The notes under the pieces: generated by a model
What the model was told of the DNA's origin: nothing
Database searches by the model: none
Seen by the model: only the letters and a program-made list of their open reading frames with translations
Part shown: in pieces, positions 16,202 through 24,579 of the stretch
Layout of the letters: the number at the start of each line of letters is the position of its first letter
How positions within the stretch are numbered: position 1 is the first letter of the stretch
Program-made: the position numbers and the translations under genes
Origin: JBMNHG01 sp045627705
Lineage (GTDB): Bacteria > Verrucomicrobiota > Kiritimatiellia > RFP12 > JBMNHG01
Reading direction: 5' to 3'
Assembly: GCA_045627705.1 (NCBI GenBank)
Contig: JAZQOE010000154.1
Coordinates: 1 to 53,445, forward strand
DNA length: 53,445 nt

Positions 16202-16318
16202 TTCTTGATTCGATTTCCTTGGATCCCTTTTGCGCGTCGATTGTACCACCGGGTTGAATGGCGGGCAATGCGTATTGCCACCATCACAATCTGGCAAACG
16301 GCTTTGAAATTCTTCGCA

Positions 16319-16348
16319 TTGACACTCAATGCCCGCTTATGGCAAAAT
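16319..16348 (+). promoter_or_regulatory. Promoter of rpsU
   Basis: A perfect TTGACA (16319-16324) is followed after 18 nt by CAAAAT (16343-16348), 68 nt upstream of the rpsU start. The -35 is strong and the -10 moderate. Confidence 0.6.
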
Positions 16349-16415
16349 CGCGCTTTCTTTTCGAAGTCGAAGGGCCGGCGGATGCCGAGCCAGACTTCAT
16401 AAGGGGGTGATACGC

Positions 16416-16601
16416 GTGATCCAGATTCGTTTGAAGAGAGGCGAGACCGTTGAACGTGCGCTGAAGCGTCTGAAGAAGATCCTCGACAAGGAGGGTATCA
16501 TGAAGCAGATTCGCGCCAACCGCTACTTCGAGAAGCCCAGCGAGAAGCAGCGCCGCAAGTCGGCCCGTGCGCGTATTCGCAATATGCACCGTACCTTCTA
16601 A
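16416..16601 (+). CDS. rpsU: Small ribosomal subunit protein bS21
   Basis: The start is a GTG, five bases after GGGGGTGA; an in-frame ATG far upstream would add an unrelated extension. The 61-residue product has the full bS21 pattern: a short strand IQIRLKRGE, the helix TVERALKRLKKILDKEG, then the basic FEKPSEKQRRKSARARIRN tail. bS21 binds the 30S platform near the anti-Shine-Dalgarno region of 16S rRNA. The gene is a single-gene unit with its own promoter and terminator. Confidence 0.95.
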   Translation: MIQIRLKRGETVERALKRLKKILDKEGIMKQIRANRYFEKPSEKQRRKSARARIRNMHRTF

Positions 16602-16625
16602 TCCCTTTTGGAACGTACTTGCAAA

Positions 16626-16665
16626 GCGCGCGGTCGCCCTTGCGGCGTCCGCGCGCCTTTTATTT
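16626..16665 (+). terminator. Intrinsic terminator after rpsU
   Basis: The eight-base stem GCGCGCGG (16626-16633) pairs with CCGCGCGC (16649-16656), separated by a 15-nt loop and followed by CTTTTATTT. It lies 24 nt after the rpsU stop. The next gene begins only a few bases past it, so expression of that gene probably depends on read-through or another promoter. Confidence 0.8.
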
Positions 16666-16670
16666 CCGAC

Positions 16671-17579
16671 ATGAAATTTTCACTTTCCACAAACTGGCAT
16701 TCAACCCGTTGCGAAACGGGCGAAGAGGTTGTCGACGAAGCAATTTCGCTCGGCTTTGATTCCATCGAGTTGAGCTACAAGCTTACGCCCCTTCAGCTTG
16801 AAGGCATAAAGCGCCGCGTCGATGCCAGTGCAATCGGCGTATCGAGCGTCCATTCCCCTTGTCCTCTTCCGGCTCCCGACGCCATGCCCTCGCCGGAACC
16901 CTTTTCCCTTACCGCGCTGGATGAAGAGGAGCGCCGCAAGGCTTGCGGCCTTGTCGTAGGTTCGCTGAATGTCGCCGTGGATTTCGGCGCTCCAATCGTG
17001 GTTGTCCATGCCGGACATGTCGCCATGGATGGACTCACTGATCGCTGGGTGAATCTGCGCCAGTCGGAGCGTCGCCCTGGCATCATCCAACGCTTCCTGC
17101 TAAACCGGAAGATGAAGCAGCGCGAGGAAAAGTCTGTCGCCCACATGGACGCCCTACGCCGTTCACTTTCCGAGATACTGCCGTTCTTCGACGATGCCAA
17201 GGTTGTTCTAGCCATTGAGAACCTGCCTTATTGGGAGGGCATTCCAAGCGAGACGGAGATGGAGATGCTCCATCGTGAATTCAATACGCCTTCGCTCCGC
17301 TATTGGCACGATATCGGGCATGGACAGGTTCGCGAGAACATTTGCGCGGGCGAACACCGCGCGTGGGTAAACCGCCTCCTCCCGATTATCGTCGGTTGCC
17401 ACATTCACGACGTGATAGGCATAACAACCGACCATCTGGCTCCAGGGCAGGGAGGCATCGACTTCAGCGCCTTCCAAGCGCTTGCCGCCGATTCAATCGC
17501 GCATGTCTTCGAGCCATCGCAGTTGGTTGACCGCGAGGCGTTGGTGGAAGGCTTTGCCCTTGTCCGCCGCGCATGGTAG
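16671..17579 (+). CDS. Sugar phosphate isomerase/epimerase-like TIM-barrel protein
   Basis: The start is set at MKFSLSTNWHSTRCETGEE. The 302-residue protein follows the xylose-isomerase-like/AP-endonuclease-2 TIM-barrel pattern: GFDSIELSYK after strand 2, SVHSPCPLP, VVVHAGHV, AIENLPYWEG (metal-binding Glu), WHDIGHG, and GCHIHDVIG, with the His/Asp/Glu residues that usually bind a divalent metal. The family includes epimerases, isomerases and endonuclease IV; the metabolic substrate cannot be told. It starts just after the rpsU terminator and precedes mrp by 34 nt. Confidence 0.75.
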   Translation: MKFSLSTNWHSTRCETGEEVVDEAISLGFDSIELSYKLTPLQLEGIKRRVDASAIGVSSVHSPCPLPAPDAMPSPEPFSLTALDEEERRKACGLVVGSLNVAVDFGAPIVVVHAGHVAMDGLTDRWVNLRQSERRPGIIQRFLLNRKMKQREEKSVAHMDALRRSLSEILPFFDDAKVVLAIENLPYWEGIPSETEMEMLHREFNTPSLRYWHDIGHGQVRENICAGEHRAWVNRLLPIIVGCHIHDVIGITTDHLAPGQGGIDFSAFQALAADSIAHVFEPSQLVDREALVEGFALVRRAW

Positions 17580-17613
17580 AATCCCCGCGACGCTTTTTTG
17601 AAAGGATCATGAA

Positions 17614-18483
17614 ATGAGTGAACACGAATGCTCCGGCGACTGTTCCCACTGCAGCCATGCCGCCGAAGAGAAAAAGGAAGATTGCAAGCTTGAGAAGGCG
17701 ATGTCGCAGATCAAGCACAAGATCGTCGTGATGTCCGGCAAAGGCGGCGTCGGCAAGAGCACTGTCGCGGTGAATCTCGCCATGGCGCTTGCCCAGTCTG
17801 GCAAGAAGGTTGGTCTTCTCGATATCGACATCCACGGGCCCAGCGTTCCGAAGATGCTGCATGTCGAGGGTGCGCAGGTTGGCGCCGACAACGGCCGCAT
17901 CATTCCTGTCGAGGCATACGGCATCAAGGTCGTCTCCCTCGGCTTCCTCCTTGATTCCCCCGATAGCGCCGTAATCTGGCGCGGTCCGATGAAGATCGGA
18001 GTGATCAAGCAGTTCCTCTTGGATGTCGCCTGGGGCGCTCTCGACTATCTGGTGATCGACTCGCCGCCTGGCACTGGCGACGAGCCATTGACCGTTTGCC
18101 AGCTTCTCATGAAGGGCGGCAACGCTGGTGCGGTGGTTGTGACGACTCCCCAGGCCGTTGCGGCAACCGATGTCTCGAAGTCGCTGAACTTCTGCGAACA
18201 GATGAACTTCCCGGTGATTGGCATCGTCGAGAACATGAGTGGATTTGTCTGCCCGCACTGCGGCAAGATCACTCAGATTTTCTCGAAGGGCGCCGGCGAC
18301 GATCTCGCAATGCGCTACGAGGTTCCGCTTCTCGGCAGCATTCCAATCGACCCGCTTGTGTGTTGCGGCGGCGATTCCGGACTTCCGTTTATCTCCGGCA
18401 CTTCCGAATCGCCCACGAAGTCCGCCTTTTCCAAGATCGTGGAGTCCATCGGCGCGCTTGCGGTGGCGCGGGGCGCCGATTGA
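17614..18483 (+). CDS. mrp: Mrp/NBP35-type Fe-S cluster carrier ATPase
   Basis: The 289-residue protein starts at MSEHECSGDCSHCSH after AAAGGA. This N-terminal Cys/His cluster recalls NBP35-type proteins. The deviant Walker A is GKGGVGKST, followed by DIDIHGPSVP, DSPPGTGDE (Walker B/switch) and, near the C terminus, the CPHC pair that binds a bridging 4Fe-4S cluster at the dimer interface. The protein delivers Fe-S clusters to apoproteins in the cytoplasm. It converges with the U32 peptidase gene; a repeat element fills the space between them. Confidence 0.92.
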   Translation: MSEHECSGDCSHCSHAAEEKKEDCKLEKAMSQIKHKIVVMSGKGGVGKSTVAVNLAMALAQSGKKVGLLDIDIHGPSVPKMLHVEGAQVGADNGRIIPVEAYGIKVVSLGFLLDSPDSAVIWRGPMKIGVIKQFLLDVAWGALDYLVIDSPPGTGDEPLTVCQLLMKGGNAGAVVVTTPQAVAATDVSKSLNFCEQMNFPVIGIVENMSGFVCPHCGKITQIFSKGAGDDLAMRYEVPLLGSIPIDPLVCCGGDSGLPFISGTSESPTKSAFSKIVESIGALAVARGAD

Positions 18484-18888
18484 GATAACAGATAACAGTG
18501 AACAGATAACAAGTATCGCTGGGGGCTTCGCCCCAAGATCCCTTGCAGATTGGCGACGGCGAGGGCGCCGTCGCAACGCACGACGCGCAAAACTTGCCAA
18601 CTTGAAAACACTGACAACTCTGTCAACTTGGCAACAACCGGCTGCTCCACTGCTAACTCGCACGTCGAGTTGTGCAGTCGCGCAGTGCTATCCAGTCCTA
18701 AGTTGTCTAGTGGCCAAGTTTTCAAGTTGCCAGAGTTGTCAAGTGCGCTGTGGATCGGGGCGCCGCTGACCCAGCGGCGATTGCGCGCGAACTGCGGTGC
18801 GGCCGCCGAGTCGGCGGCCCTCCGTTTGGCGCAGCCGCGCCGAAATTCTGCGCTGCAGGCGAAGGCGGCAGCGATATCTGTTATCTCA
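18481..18888. repeat. MITE-like element with terminal inverted repeats
   Basis: This 408-bp non-coding stretch, between the 3' ends of mrp and the U32 gene, begins TGAGATAACAGATA (18481-18494) and ends with its exact inverse complement (18875-18888). The interior is packed with dyads: GCGACGGC/GCCGTCGC (18553-18574), an imperfect TTGCCAACTTGA/TCAACTTGGCAA pair, and AACTTGAAAAC near 18600 repeated inverted at 18718-18728. A GGGGC-TTC-GCCCC hairpin sits near 18528. I find no credible gene. The left end overlaps the mrp stop codon. It may be a mobile non-autonomous element, and may also act as a two-way terminator. Confidence 0.6.
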
Positions 18889-18890
18889 GG

Positions 18891-20111
18891 CTATTCCGCA
18901 ACTTCGGCGATGAGGAAGACCTTGTCGTTCACGCGGACTTTGTCGGGGCAGGGGAATGTAGCCCAATCGCCACGGACGACTGATTCAAGCGCCGCATCGT
19001 CATGTCTCAACGAACCGACGGTGAGATCGACGACGCCGGTCGTGGGGCCGTGGATCTGAATGGCATCGCCTGTCTTGAGCGCATGGTCCTGGATAAGGAC
19101 TTGCACCATCTTCGCCCTTGGGAAGTAGTCCATGACTATGCCGGCATGGAGTTTCTTCCGTGTGGCCTGGTTCTCGACGGTGTCGGTGAACTGGCCGGCG
19201 CCGGGACGCCCGTGGTAGAGGCCGCAGTTGAATTCGCGGTGGTAAACCTTCGCGCATTCTGCGACAAGCTGGTCGGCAAGGCCGGGCGTAAAAGCGCCGG
19301 CCATGACCGAATCGATCGCCTTGCGGTATGCGCCCACGACTGTCTTCACATACTCCGGATTGCGGGCGCGCCCTTCAATCTTGAACGATGATGCGCCGCA
19401 CTCCATGAGATTGTCGATGAAGGGCAGCGAGCAAAGGTCTTTCGCCGAAAGGACGGTATGCGGGGTAACGCGGAACTCGGCGTCGGCCCCGACGCCTTCG
19501 CGCACTTCCTTTATGTAGTACTCTCGTCTGCACGGTTGCAGACAGAGCCCGCGGTTGCTTGAGCATCCGTATGCGTCGTGGGAGAGCATGCAGCGTCCGG
19601 AGACCGCCATGCAGATCGCGCCATGGACGAAGATTTCGACTTCGAGTCCGCTGTTCCTTGCAATGTCGGCGACCTCCGCCATGGTGCATTCGCGGGCAAG
19701 GACGACGCGCTCCGCGCCAAGATCGCGGAAATGGCGCGCCGCGATTGAATTCGAGCAGGACATCTGCGTCGAGATATGGAATGGCACTCCGTGTTTCCTG
19801 CAAATCTCAAGGGTGCCGAAATCGGCCACGAGAATCGCGTCGATGTCTGGCTTGACATTGGCGACGATGCGCTCGACTTCCGCCAGTTCCGATTCGAAGA
19901 TGATGCTGTTGAGGGTGAGATACACCTTTAAGCCGTTGGCGTGACAGCGTGCCGCGGCTTCGGAGAGTTCCTCGCGGGTGAAGTTGCGCGAGGCCTGTTG
20001 GCGCATATTCAGTGTGCCGAGCCCGAGGTAAACGGCGTTTGCGCCAGCATCGATGGCGGCCTGAAGGGATGTCATGTCGCCGGCCGGGGCGAGAAGTTCC
20101 GGTGCTTTCAT
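18891..20111 (-). CDS. Peptidase U32 family protein (YegQ/TrhP-like)
   Basis: The start is set at MKAPELLAPAGDMTSLQAAI. The 406-residue protein carries the U32 hallmarks: AVYLGLGTLNMRQQASRNF, HISTQMSCSN, FVHGAICMAVSGRCMLS and the Cys-rich GCSSNRGLCLQPCRREY. Several family members are now known to act in prephenate-dependent tRNA hydroxylation or ubiquinone hydroxylation rather than as peptidases, and the Cys cluster fits an Fe-S site. It lies 17 nt after the membrane glycosyltransferase gene on the same strand, without a clear ribosome binding site, so translation may depend on coupling. Confidence 0.88.
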   Translation of the reverse strand: MKAPELLAPAGDMTSLQAAIDAGANAVYLGLGTLNMRQQASRNFTREELSEAAARCHANGLKVYLTLNSIIFESELAEVERIVANVKPDIDAILVADFGTLEICRKHGVPFHISTQMSCSNSIAARHFRDLGAERVVLARECTMAEVADIARNSGLEVEIFVHGAICMAVSGRCMLSHDAYGCSSNRGLCLQPCRREYYIKEVREGVGADAEFRVTPHTVLSAKDLCSLPFIDNLMECGASSFKIEGRARNPEYVKTVVGAYRKAIDSVMAGAFTPGLADQLVAECAKVYHREFNCGLYHGRPGAGQFTDTVENQATRKKLHAGIVMDYFPRAKMVQVLIQDHALKTGDAIQIHGPTTGVVDLTVGSLRHDDAALESVVRGDWATFPCPDKVRVNDKVFLIAEVAE

Positions 20112-20128
20112 GTTCAATCGAAAACGGA

Positions 20129-21820
20129 TTATTCGAAGACGGCCGAAGACGAGTTTGGATCGTCTTGGAGACGGCGGTACCAGATTTCAAGCGGGCCCTT
20201 GTCCTGTCCAAAGTGTTGGATGACTTCGCCCGGAGCGTAGGTCGTGAAGAGGATGTCCAGGAATTCGAGTGTTTCCTCAAACGGGCGTTGTGTCATTGAA
20301 GGCGCTCCGATGCGGAAGGAATAGTTCGATTTGAGCGCGATATCGGCATCGCACTCGAGGATGATGCGCTTCATGCCGTTGGTGTTGACGACGTGCATCG
20401 CTTCCGCTGTCGCGTCTGGAAGTTCCGGGAAAAAGCCGAATGGACCCATTTCGAATCCATGCGGAAGATCGCGGTCCGCCTCGATCGCGATGTAGGCGTC
20501 TTGCGTGAGAATCGGTTTTTCTGGGCTTGAAAGAGATGCGACGTCCCTGCCGACTTCGCGGAGGAGGGCGAGGCTGGATTTCTCCTTCATGATCGGCCAA
20601 AAGGCATCCTGTTCCGCGACAAACCAGTCCTGGCAGAGCGGAGAAGATGCGGCGGTGAGGCAGCACCAGACCAACAGTGCCGCAAGGATGCAATTGGAAC
20701 GTGCAGGCGACGAAAGCAACGGGGCAGTCGCAATGACGCGCCATGCGATTGCCGATACAGCGGCCACGAAAAGCGGCATGATGGGCGTCTGGTAATCGTC
20801 GTACGGGAACGGACTCAAGATGTGCACGATGAATATCGCCGCAAAGCATGCGAGCCAAAGAAGCGGGCCGCCCCCGAAGGAGTCTTCACCGCGCGGAAAA
20901 ACGGCGCGCCGTTTTTCCGCGGGGAGAAGCGCGATTGCGGCAATGGAAAGAATGGCGACACCGGCAAGCGCGATGTAGCCACGGGCGAGTCGTGCGAGAG
21001 ATCCGGCAGTGAAGATGATCCCGCCGCCTTCACGCGCGGTGTGGAACGAATTCGCAAAGCGGAATGCGCTGAAGGATTCGTGGATCGGCTGGAAGAAGAA
21101 GAGGGCGAGACCGATGACACCGCCGATGCCGAAAGCGAGCCAATGCCAGCGCGGGGCAGGGGAATCAGTGCGCTTGCGGAAGGCGAGGACAAGCAACCAA
21201 ATGCCTGCGACAGGCAGTGCGGCGCCGAGGGAGAGACGCGCGGCGGCGGCGCAGGCAAGAAAGAATCCACCCAGCGCGGAAAGCGGCGCGCCGTTTTTCA
21301 GGCGGAGGGAAGATTCGATTGAAAGCATTCCGCCAACAAGGCAAAGCGCCGAAAGTGCGTATGTCTTCGGAATGGAAGTGAAGTAAGTGTGGTATGGGCA
21401 GATTGCAAGGAGAATGAATGCGGTCAAAGCGGCGGCGCGTGAAAGCGGGGAACGGTTGCCATCGGCATCGCGAGGAACGGCCGATGCGGCGAGAAGGGCG
21501 GTTAGGATGGAGGCAATGAGACCGAGAATCGCCGTGAGGATGCGTCCGCCAAGGATGCCGGCTGGCGTCCAGAGCGGAGTGAACATCCCGTATGCCCAGG
21601 GGAGAAGCGGGCCTTGCGTGAAGAAGAAATCGCGGTATGGACGCAATCCGCGCGACACCATTTTCGCCGCGTAGAGGTACCATCCTTCGTCCTGGTTCAA
21701 ATCGCCGAACCAAATCGTCGCGGCGGCGAGCAGAAGCGCCGCCATGCCCGACAACGCAACGAGAAATCCGAAGAAAACAGATACGGACTTCCGCGAATTT
21801 TCCTTGAGACCTTGTGTCAT
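20129..21820 (-). CDS. GT-C membrane glycosyltransferase (PMT/ArnT-like)
   Basis: The 563-residue protein has about ten hydrophobic helices. After the first helix comes FGDLNQDEGWYLYAAKMV, the acidic motif on the first outer loop of GT-C enzymes (PMT, ArnT, GT39/GT83), which use lipid-linked sugar donors. FFFTQGPLLPWAY is also typical. The C-terminal ~150 residues are soluble and probably outside the membrane. Two copies of the CGGCGCGCCG palindrome lie in the gene: one is read PAEKRRAVFPRG between membrane segments, the other RLKNGAPLSALGG. Both appear to sit in loops. Acceptor and donor are unknown. Confidence 0.75.
   Translation of the reverse strand: MTQGLKENSRKSVSVFFGFLVALSGMAALLLAAATIWFGDLNQDEGWYLYAAKMVSRGLRPYRDFFFTQGPLLPWAYGMFTPLWTPAGILGGRILTAILGLIASILTALLAASAVPRDADGNRSPLSRAAALTAFILLAICPYHTYFTSIPKTYALSALCLVGGMLSIESSLRLKNGAPLSALGGFFLACAAAARLSLGAALPVAGIWLLVLAFRKRTDSPAPRWHWLAFGIGGVIGLALFFFQPIHESFSAFRFANSFHTAREGGGIIFTAGSLARLARGYIALAGVAILSIAAIALLPAEKRRAVFPRGEDSFGGGPLLWLACFAAIFIVHILSPFPYDDYQTPIMPLFVAAVSAIAWRVIATAPLLSSPARSNCILAALLVWCCLTAASSPLCQDWFVAEQDAFWPIMKEKSSLALLREVGRDVASLSSPEKPILTQDAYIAIEADRDLPHGFEMGPFGFFPELPDATAEAMHVVNTNGMKRIILECDADIALKSNYSFRIGAPSMTQRPFEETLEFLDILFTTYAPGEVIQHFGQDKGPLEIWYRRLQDDPNSSSAVFE
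20892..20921. repeat. CGGCGCGCCG palindrome, longest copy (30 bp)
   Basis: This is a perfect 30-nt palindrome with the same core and A5/T5 arms as at 11756, extended by CGCGG and CCGCG. It is inside the membrane glycosyltransferase gene, in a predicted loop. Confidence 0.9.
21280..21298. repeat. CGGCGCGCCG palindrome, degenerate copy
   Basis: The core CGGCGCGCCG is at 21284-21293 with an imperfect left arm (AAAG) and a perfect right arm (TTTTT). It is the second copy in the membrane glycosyltransferase gene, read KNGAP. Confidence 0.7.
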
Positions 21821-21880
21821 GATGGCAATGATATCAACGGCTGGTTACCATGGCAAATCCAACCTTGCCACAAAAACGAA

Positions 21881-22705
21881 TCATGGAAATTCAAGGACGG
21901 CGTTGATCAGCTGTTCGTGCATGAACTCTAAAACATTTGTTCCTGTGCATTGTGCGCGGAGTATGCCGTGGCGGTCAACTATCATGCAGTGTCCGCGATG
22001 GCATGTCTCGGCGCCCATTGGACCGACCGCATTGCACGAGACGAATGCAGATCCCCATTTGTCGAACGACTCGTCGAAGGGACCCGACCTGCAAACGCTT
22101 TCGCGGCTCTTCGCATACGATGCGCGCGCCTCGGGAGTGTCGAGGGCGGACGCATGAAGCATGTCTGAACGTTTCCCGCCAGCGCCGCATGGGAGGAAAC
22201 GGAGTTCGATGCCATCCCGTCTCAGGTCGTCTGGCAGGGCGTCGATTCCGTTGTCCGCGCAAATCATCAATGCGCAGCGGATGCCATTCAACTCGAAGAC
22301 AGTGCGTTTGCGCGGGCCGGGGGTCAACCCCGCATTGATTTCGCCTTCGGTGAGCTTGTGCTTGCGCTGGGTGACAAGCCTGCCGTCCGGGTATGCAATC
22401 AAGTGCGTGTTGTACATTGTCGAGCCGTCAAGCTCGGCAATGCCCGCCATGACGACAATCCCATTCCGCTTCGCGATGGCGCGCACCTCGCGGGCGCTTG
22501 GTCCGTCGATTGGCTCGGCGACGGCACGCAGTGCTTGCTCCGTCATATCGAAGTCATAGCCATGTACGCACATTTCGGGGAAGAGCACTGCTTCCGCGCC
22601 AAGTAGCGCAGCCGCTTTCGAAATCGCGTCGATGCGGGGAAGAGTCGCGGCAGCGCCGTCTTTCGAGATTATCTGCGTGGAAGCGACATGGAGAATTCGT
22701 GGCAT
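21881..22705 (-). CDS. Carbon-nitrogen hydrolase (nitrilase superfamily)
   Basis: The start is set at MPRILHVASTQIISKDG, with GAGGTG just upstream; the longer ORF overlaps the pilin gene. The 274-residue protein has the catalytic triad in order: Glu in LFPEMCVHGYD, Lys in TQRKHKLTEGEI, Cys in LMICADNG. The family hydrolyses amides or nitriles, or removes N-carbamoyl groups; the substrate is not evident. The usual Cys motif continues with a large residue, and here CADNG is somewhat divergent. It ends a three-gene minus-strand run behind a pseudopilin and an esterase gene. Confidence 0.85.
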   Translation of the reverse strand: MPRILHVASTQIISKDGAAATLPRIDAISKAAALLGAEAVLFPEMCVHGYDFDMTEQALRAVAEPIDGPSAREVRAIAKRNGIVVMAGIAELDGSTMYNTHLIAYPDGRLVTQRKHKLTEGEINAGLTPGPRKRTVFELNGIRCALMICADNGIDALPDDLRRDGIELRFLPCGAGGKRSDMLHASALDTPEARASYAKSRESVCRSGPFDESFDKWGSAFVSCNAVGPMGAETCHRGHCMIVDRHGILRAQCTGTNVLEFMHEQLINAVLEFP

Positions 22706-22731
22706 CGTACACCTCGTGTGGTTTTGTGAAA

Positions 22732-23154
22732 TCATGGCGACGCGATTACAGCCTCGCGGAATGCAGTCGCGGATTCGCCATCGGGGTCGCGGGAGGATGC
22801 ATCTATCCGCCAGTGCTGGATGGATTCCGTCATTTCGACAGGGCGGGCATGGATTGTCCAAAACGCGCCTAGTTCCGTTCCGGAATCGCGCCAGCCAGAG
22901 GGAAGAGTCGCGCCCCCACTGGAACGTCCAATGGGCTTGATGTCGGCGTCGTGTCTTGCATTAAGCCTGAGCATTGCCTCGGAAAGTTTCGACTCCGCGA
23001 TCTCCGCCAAGACTGCGCGCCGCTCTTCGCGCTGCGACGCCACGAGAATGCGGTGCACTGTCGAGAGGATCGGCGCCAGCGCGATGCCAAGGAGCGCCAC
23101 TACCACCAGCGCTTCAACGAGCGTGAAACCATTTCTGGAGTTTCCGTGGCGCAT
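22732..23154 (-). CDS. Type IV pilin-like pseudopilin
   Basis: The 140-residue protein begins MRHGNSRNGFTLVEALVVVALLGIALAPILS. The RNG-FTLVEA junction is a prepilin peptidase cleavage site followed by the N-methylated Phe, the Glu at position 5 and the hydrophobic helix. Downstream is a short soluble domain. It resembles minor pseudopilins (GspI type), but no secretion ATPase, platform protein or other pilins are nearby, so its assembly partners must be elsewhere. It starts 6 nt after the sialate esterase gene. Confidence 0.82.
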   Translation of the reverse strand: MRHGNSRNGFTLVEALVVVALLGIALAPILSTVHRILVASQREERRAVLAEIAESKLSEAMLRLNARHDADIKPIGRSSGGATLPSGWRDSGTELGAFWTIHARPVEMTESIQHWRIDASSRDPDGESATAFREAVIASP

Positions 23155-23160
23155 CGTTGG

Positions 23161-24537
23161 CTACGCGATCGGGAATGCGTGGAAGGCGAGTATCGCCATC
23201 ACGCGCTCGACGTCGATTGGAAGGGTGGGGGGATTCGGCCCTTCGCCCGCGCTGATTGTCGCCGCGCCCTGAAGCGGACGGAGCAATCGGACGACAACCT
23301 TGCTGCCGCCGACGTAGTCGATGCCTGCAACGGGAACATCGCCTGGAATGTCGTTAACGACGAACGGCACCACGGTGGTGTGCATAGAGGCAACGCGCTC
23401 GACGACATTGGCGAATGAGAGTTCGACCTTCATGCCGTCATCTGAACGTTTCGCCGAAGCGATTTCAGCGGGACGCCAGCAGATGTCGCGCCCATACGCC
23501 ATGCCGAGCGCGGCATTCGCCATGCGCACGCCGAGGACGAGGTTCGCGTACGCTGTGTTGTGGATGAAGTCTGACATCGGCAGATCGAGCGTGGGAACGA
23601 CCGCGACTCCCGGAATCTCGTGCGCGGCGATGCGCTGCTGTTCGCGGACGATCGACCAATGGAAGTCGCCATCGCCATTCGTGAGACGATTCAGCTGCGC
23701 GGTGATCACAGGGAGGGAATCGTCGCCGAGAGCCTTGCGCCACGATGCGACGGCGTCGCCGAAGCGCCTGCAGTAGCTTTCGGCGGCACCCTTGTAGGTG
23801 TCGGCGCAACCCTGGTACCAGACGAAACCGCGGACGCGGCCGCCGACCTTCCTGATGCAATCGAGCATGTTCTCGTAGAGGCCGTGGTCGCCCGGCTCGT
23901 TTGGATTCCAACCGCAGAGCGGGGAGCCGCCGAGCGAAGTCTGGACAAGTCCAATCGGGTAGCCGAGTTCGCTTTTGAGCTTGCGCGCGAAGGCGATGTA
24001 TGGCGAGTGGCCAGAGTTCGCGGTTTCGCGGTTGACTGGGTGTGCGGTGTCGGTCGAATCGTTCAGAGGATGTGTCGCGATCGCCCAGCGGCATGCGTTG
24101 TTGAAGACGTGTATGCCGAGCTCTGGCGGATCGTTGACGGGATCGCGTCCGTAGCCGGCCGAGTTGCTTTGTCCGGTGATTACCCAGAGATCGCCCACGC
24201 CGACGAAGTGACGGATGTCACCGCGAATCGACCACTCCGCCTCTTGGCAACTGTCCTGATGGAAACGAGTCTCGATACGGTAGAGGCCACCGGCGGGAAT
24301 ACCGCGAAGAGTGGTGCGCCAGGTTCCGTTGTCGGCGGTTTCATCGGCATCGTGCCAGGTAAACGAAGCGCCGATTGGCAGGCAGCTGTTTTCGTGGACA
24401 ACGCGCAACTGCACATGGCCGTGTTCGGTAAACGCCCAGCGGCCGGAAAGCTCGATGTCCGCCTTGCCGTCAACCTGCTGTAGGATTGTCCAGTCGGACG
24501 GGCCTTGTTCGATGATGACGCCAGTTTGATCGATCAT
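23161..24537 (-). CDS. Sialate O-acetylesterase-like protein (SASA/CE6 type)
   Basis: The 458-residue protein starts MIDQTGVIIEQGPSDW after CGGAG. An N-terminal beta-rich part is followed by the esterase signature LWVITGQSNSAGYG with the catalytic Ser, then IGLVQTSLGGSPLCGW, FVWYQGCAD and, near the end, SDFIHNTAYANLVLGVRMANAAL carrying the Asp/His pair. In many family members the WYQG motif continues with Glu; here it is Cys. No signal peptide is seen. It would remove acetyl groups from sialic acids or acetylated xylan/pectin-like sugars. The neighbouring GH36-like gene suggests a carbohydrate-use context. Confidence 0.82.
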   Translation of the reverse strand: MIDQTGVIIEQGPSDWTILQQVDGKADIELSGRWAFTEHGHVQLRVVHENSCLPIGASFTWHDADETADNGTWRTTLRGIPAGGLYRIETRFHQDSCQEAEWSIRGDIRHFVGVGDLWVITGQSNSAGYGRDPVNDPPELGIHVFNNACRWAIATHPLNDSTDTAHPVNRETANSGHSPYIAFARKLKSELGYPIGLVQTSLGGSPLCGWNPNEPGDHGLYENMLDCIRKVGGRVRGFVWYQGCADTYKGAAESYCRRFGDAVASWRKALGDDSLPVITAQLNRLTNGDGDFHWSIVREQQRIAAHEIPGVAVVPTLDLPMSDFIHNTAYANLVLGVRMANAALGMAYGRDICWRPAEIASAKRSDDGMKVELSFANVVERVASMHTTVVPFVVNDIPGDVPVAGIDYVGGSKVVVRLLRPLQGAATISAGEGPNPPTLPIDVERVMAILAFHAFPIA

Positions 24538-24579
24538 TTGAAACTCCGATTAGGTAGTAGGTATGCCTACAAAACTAAC

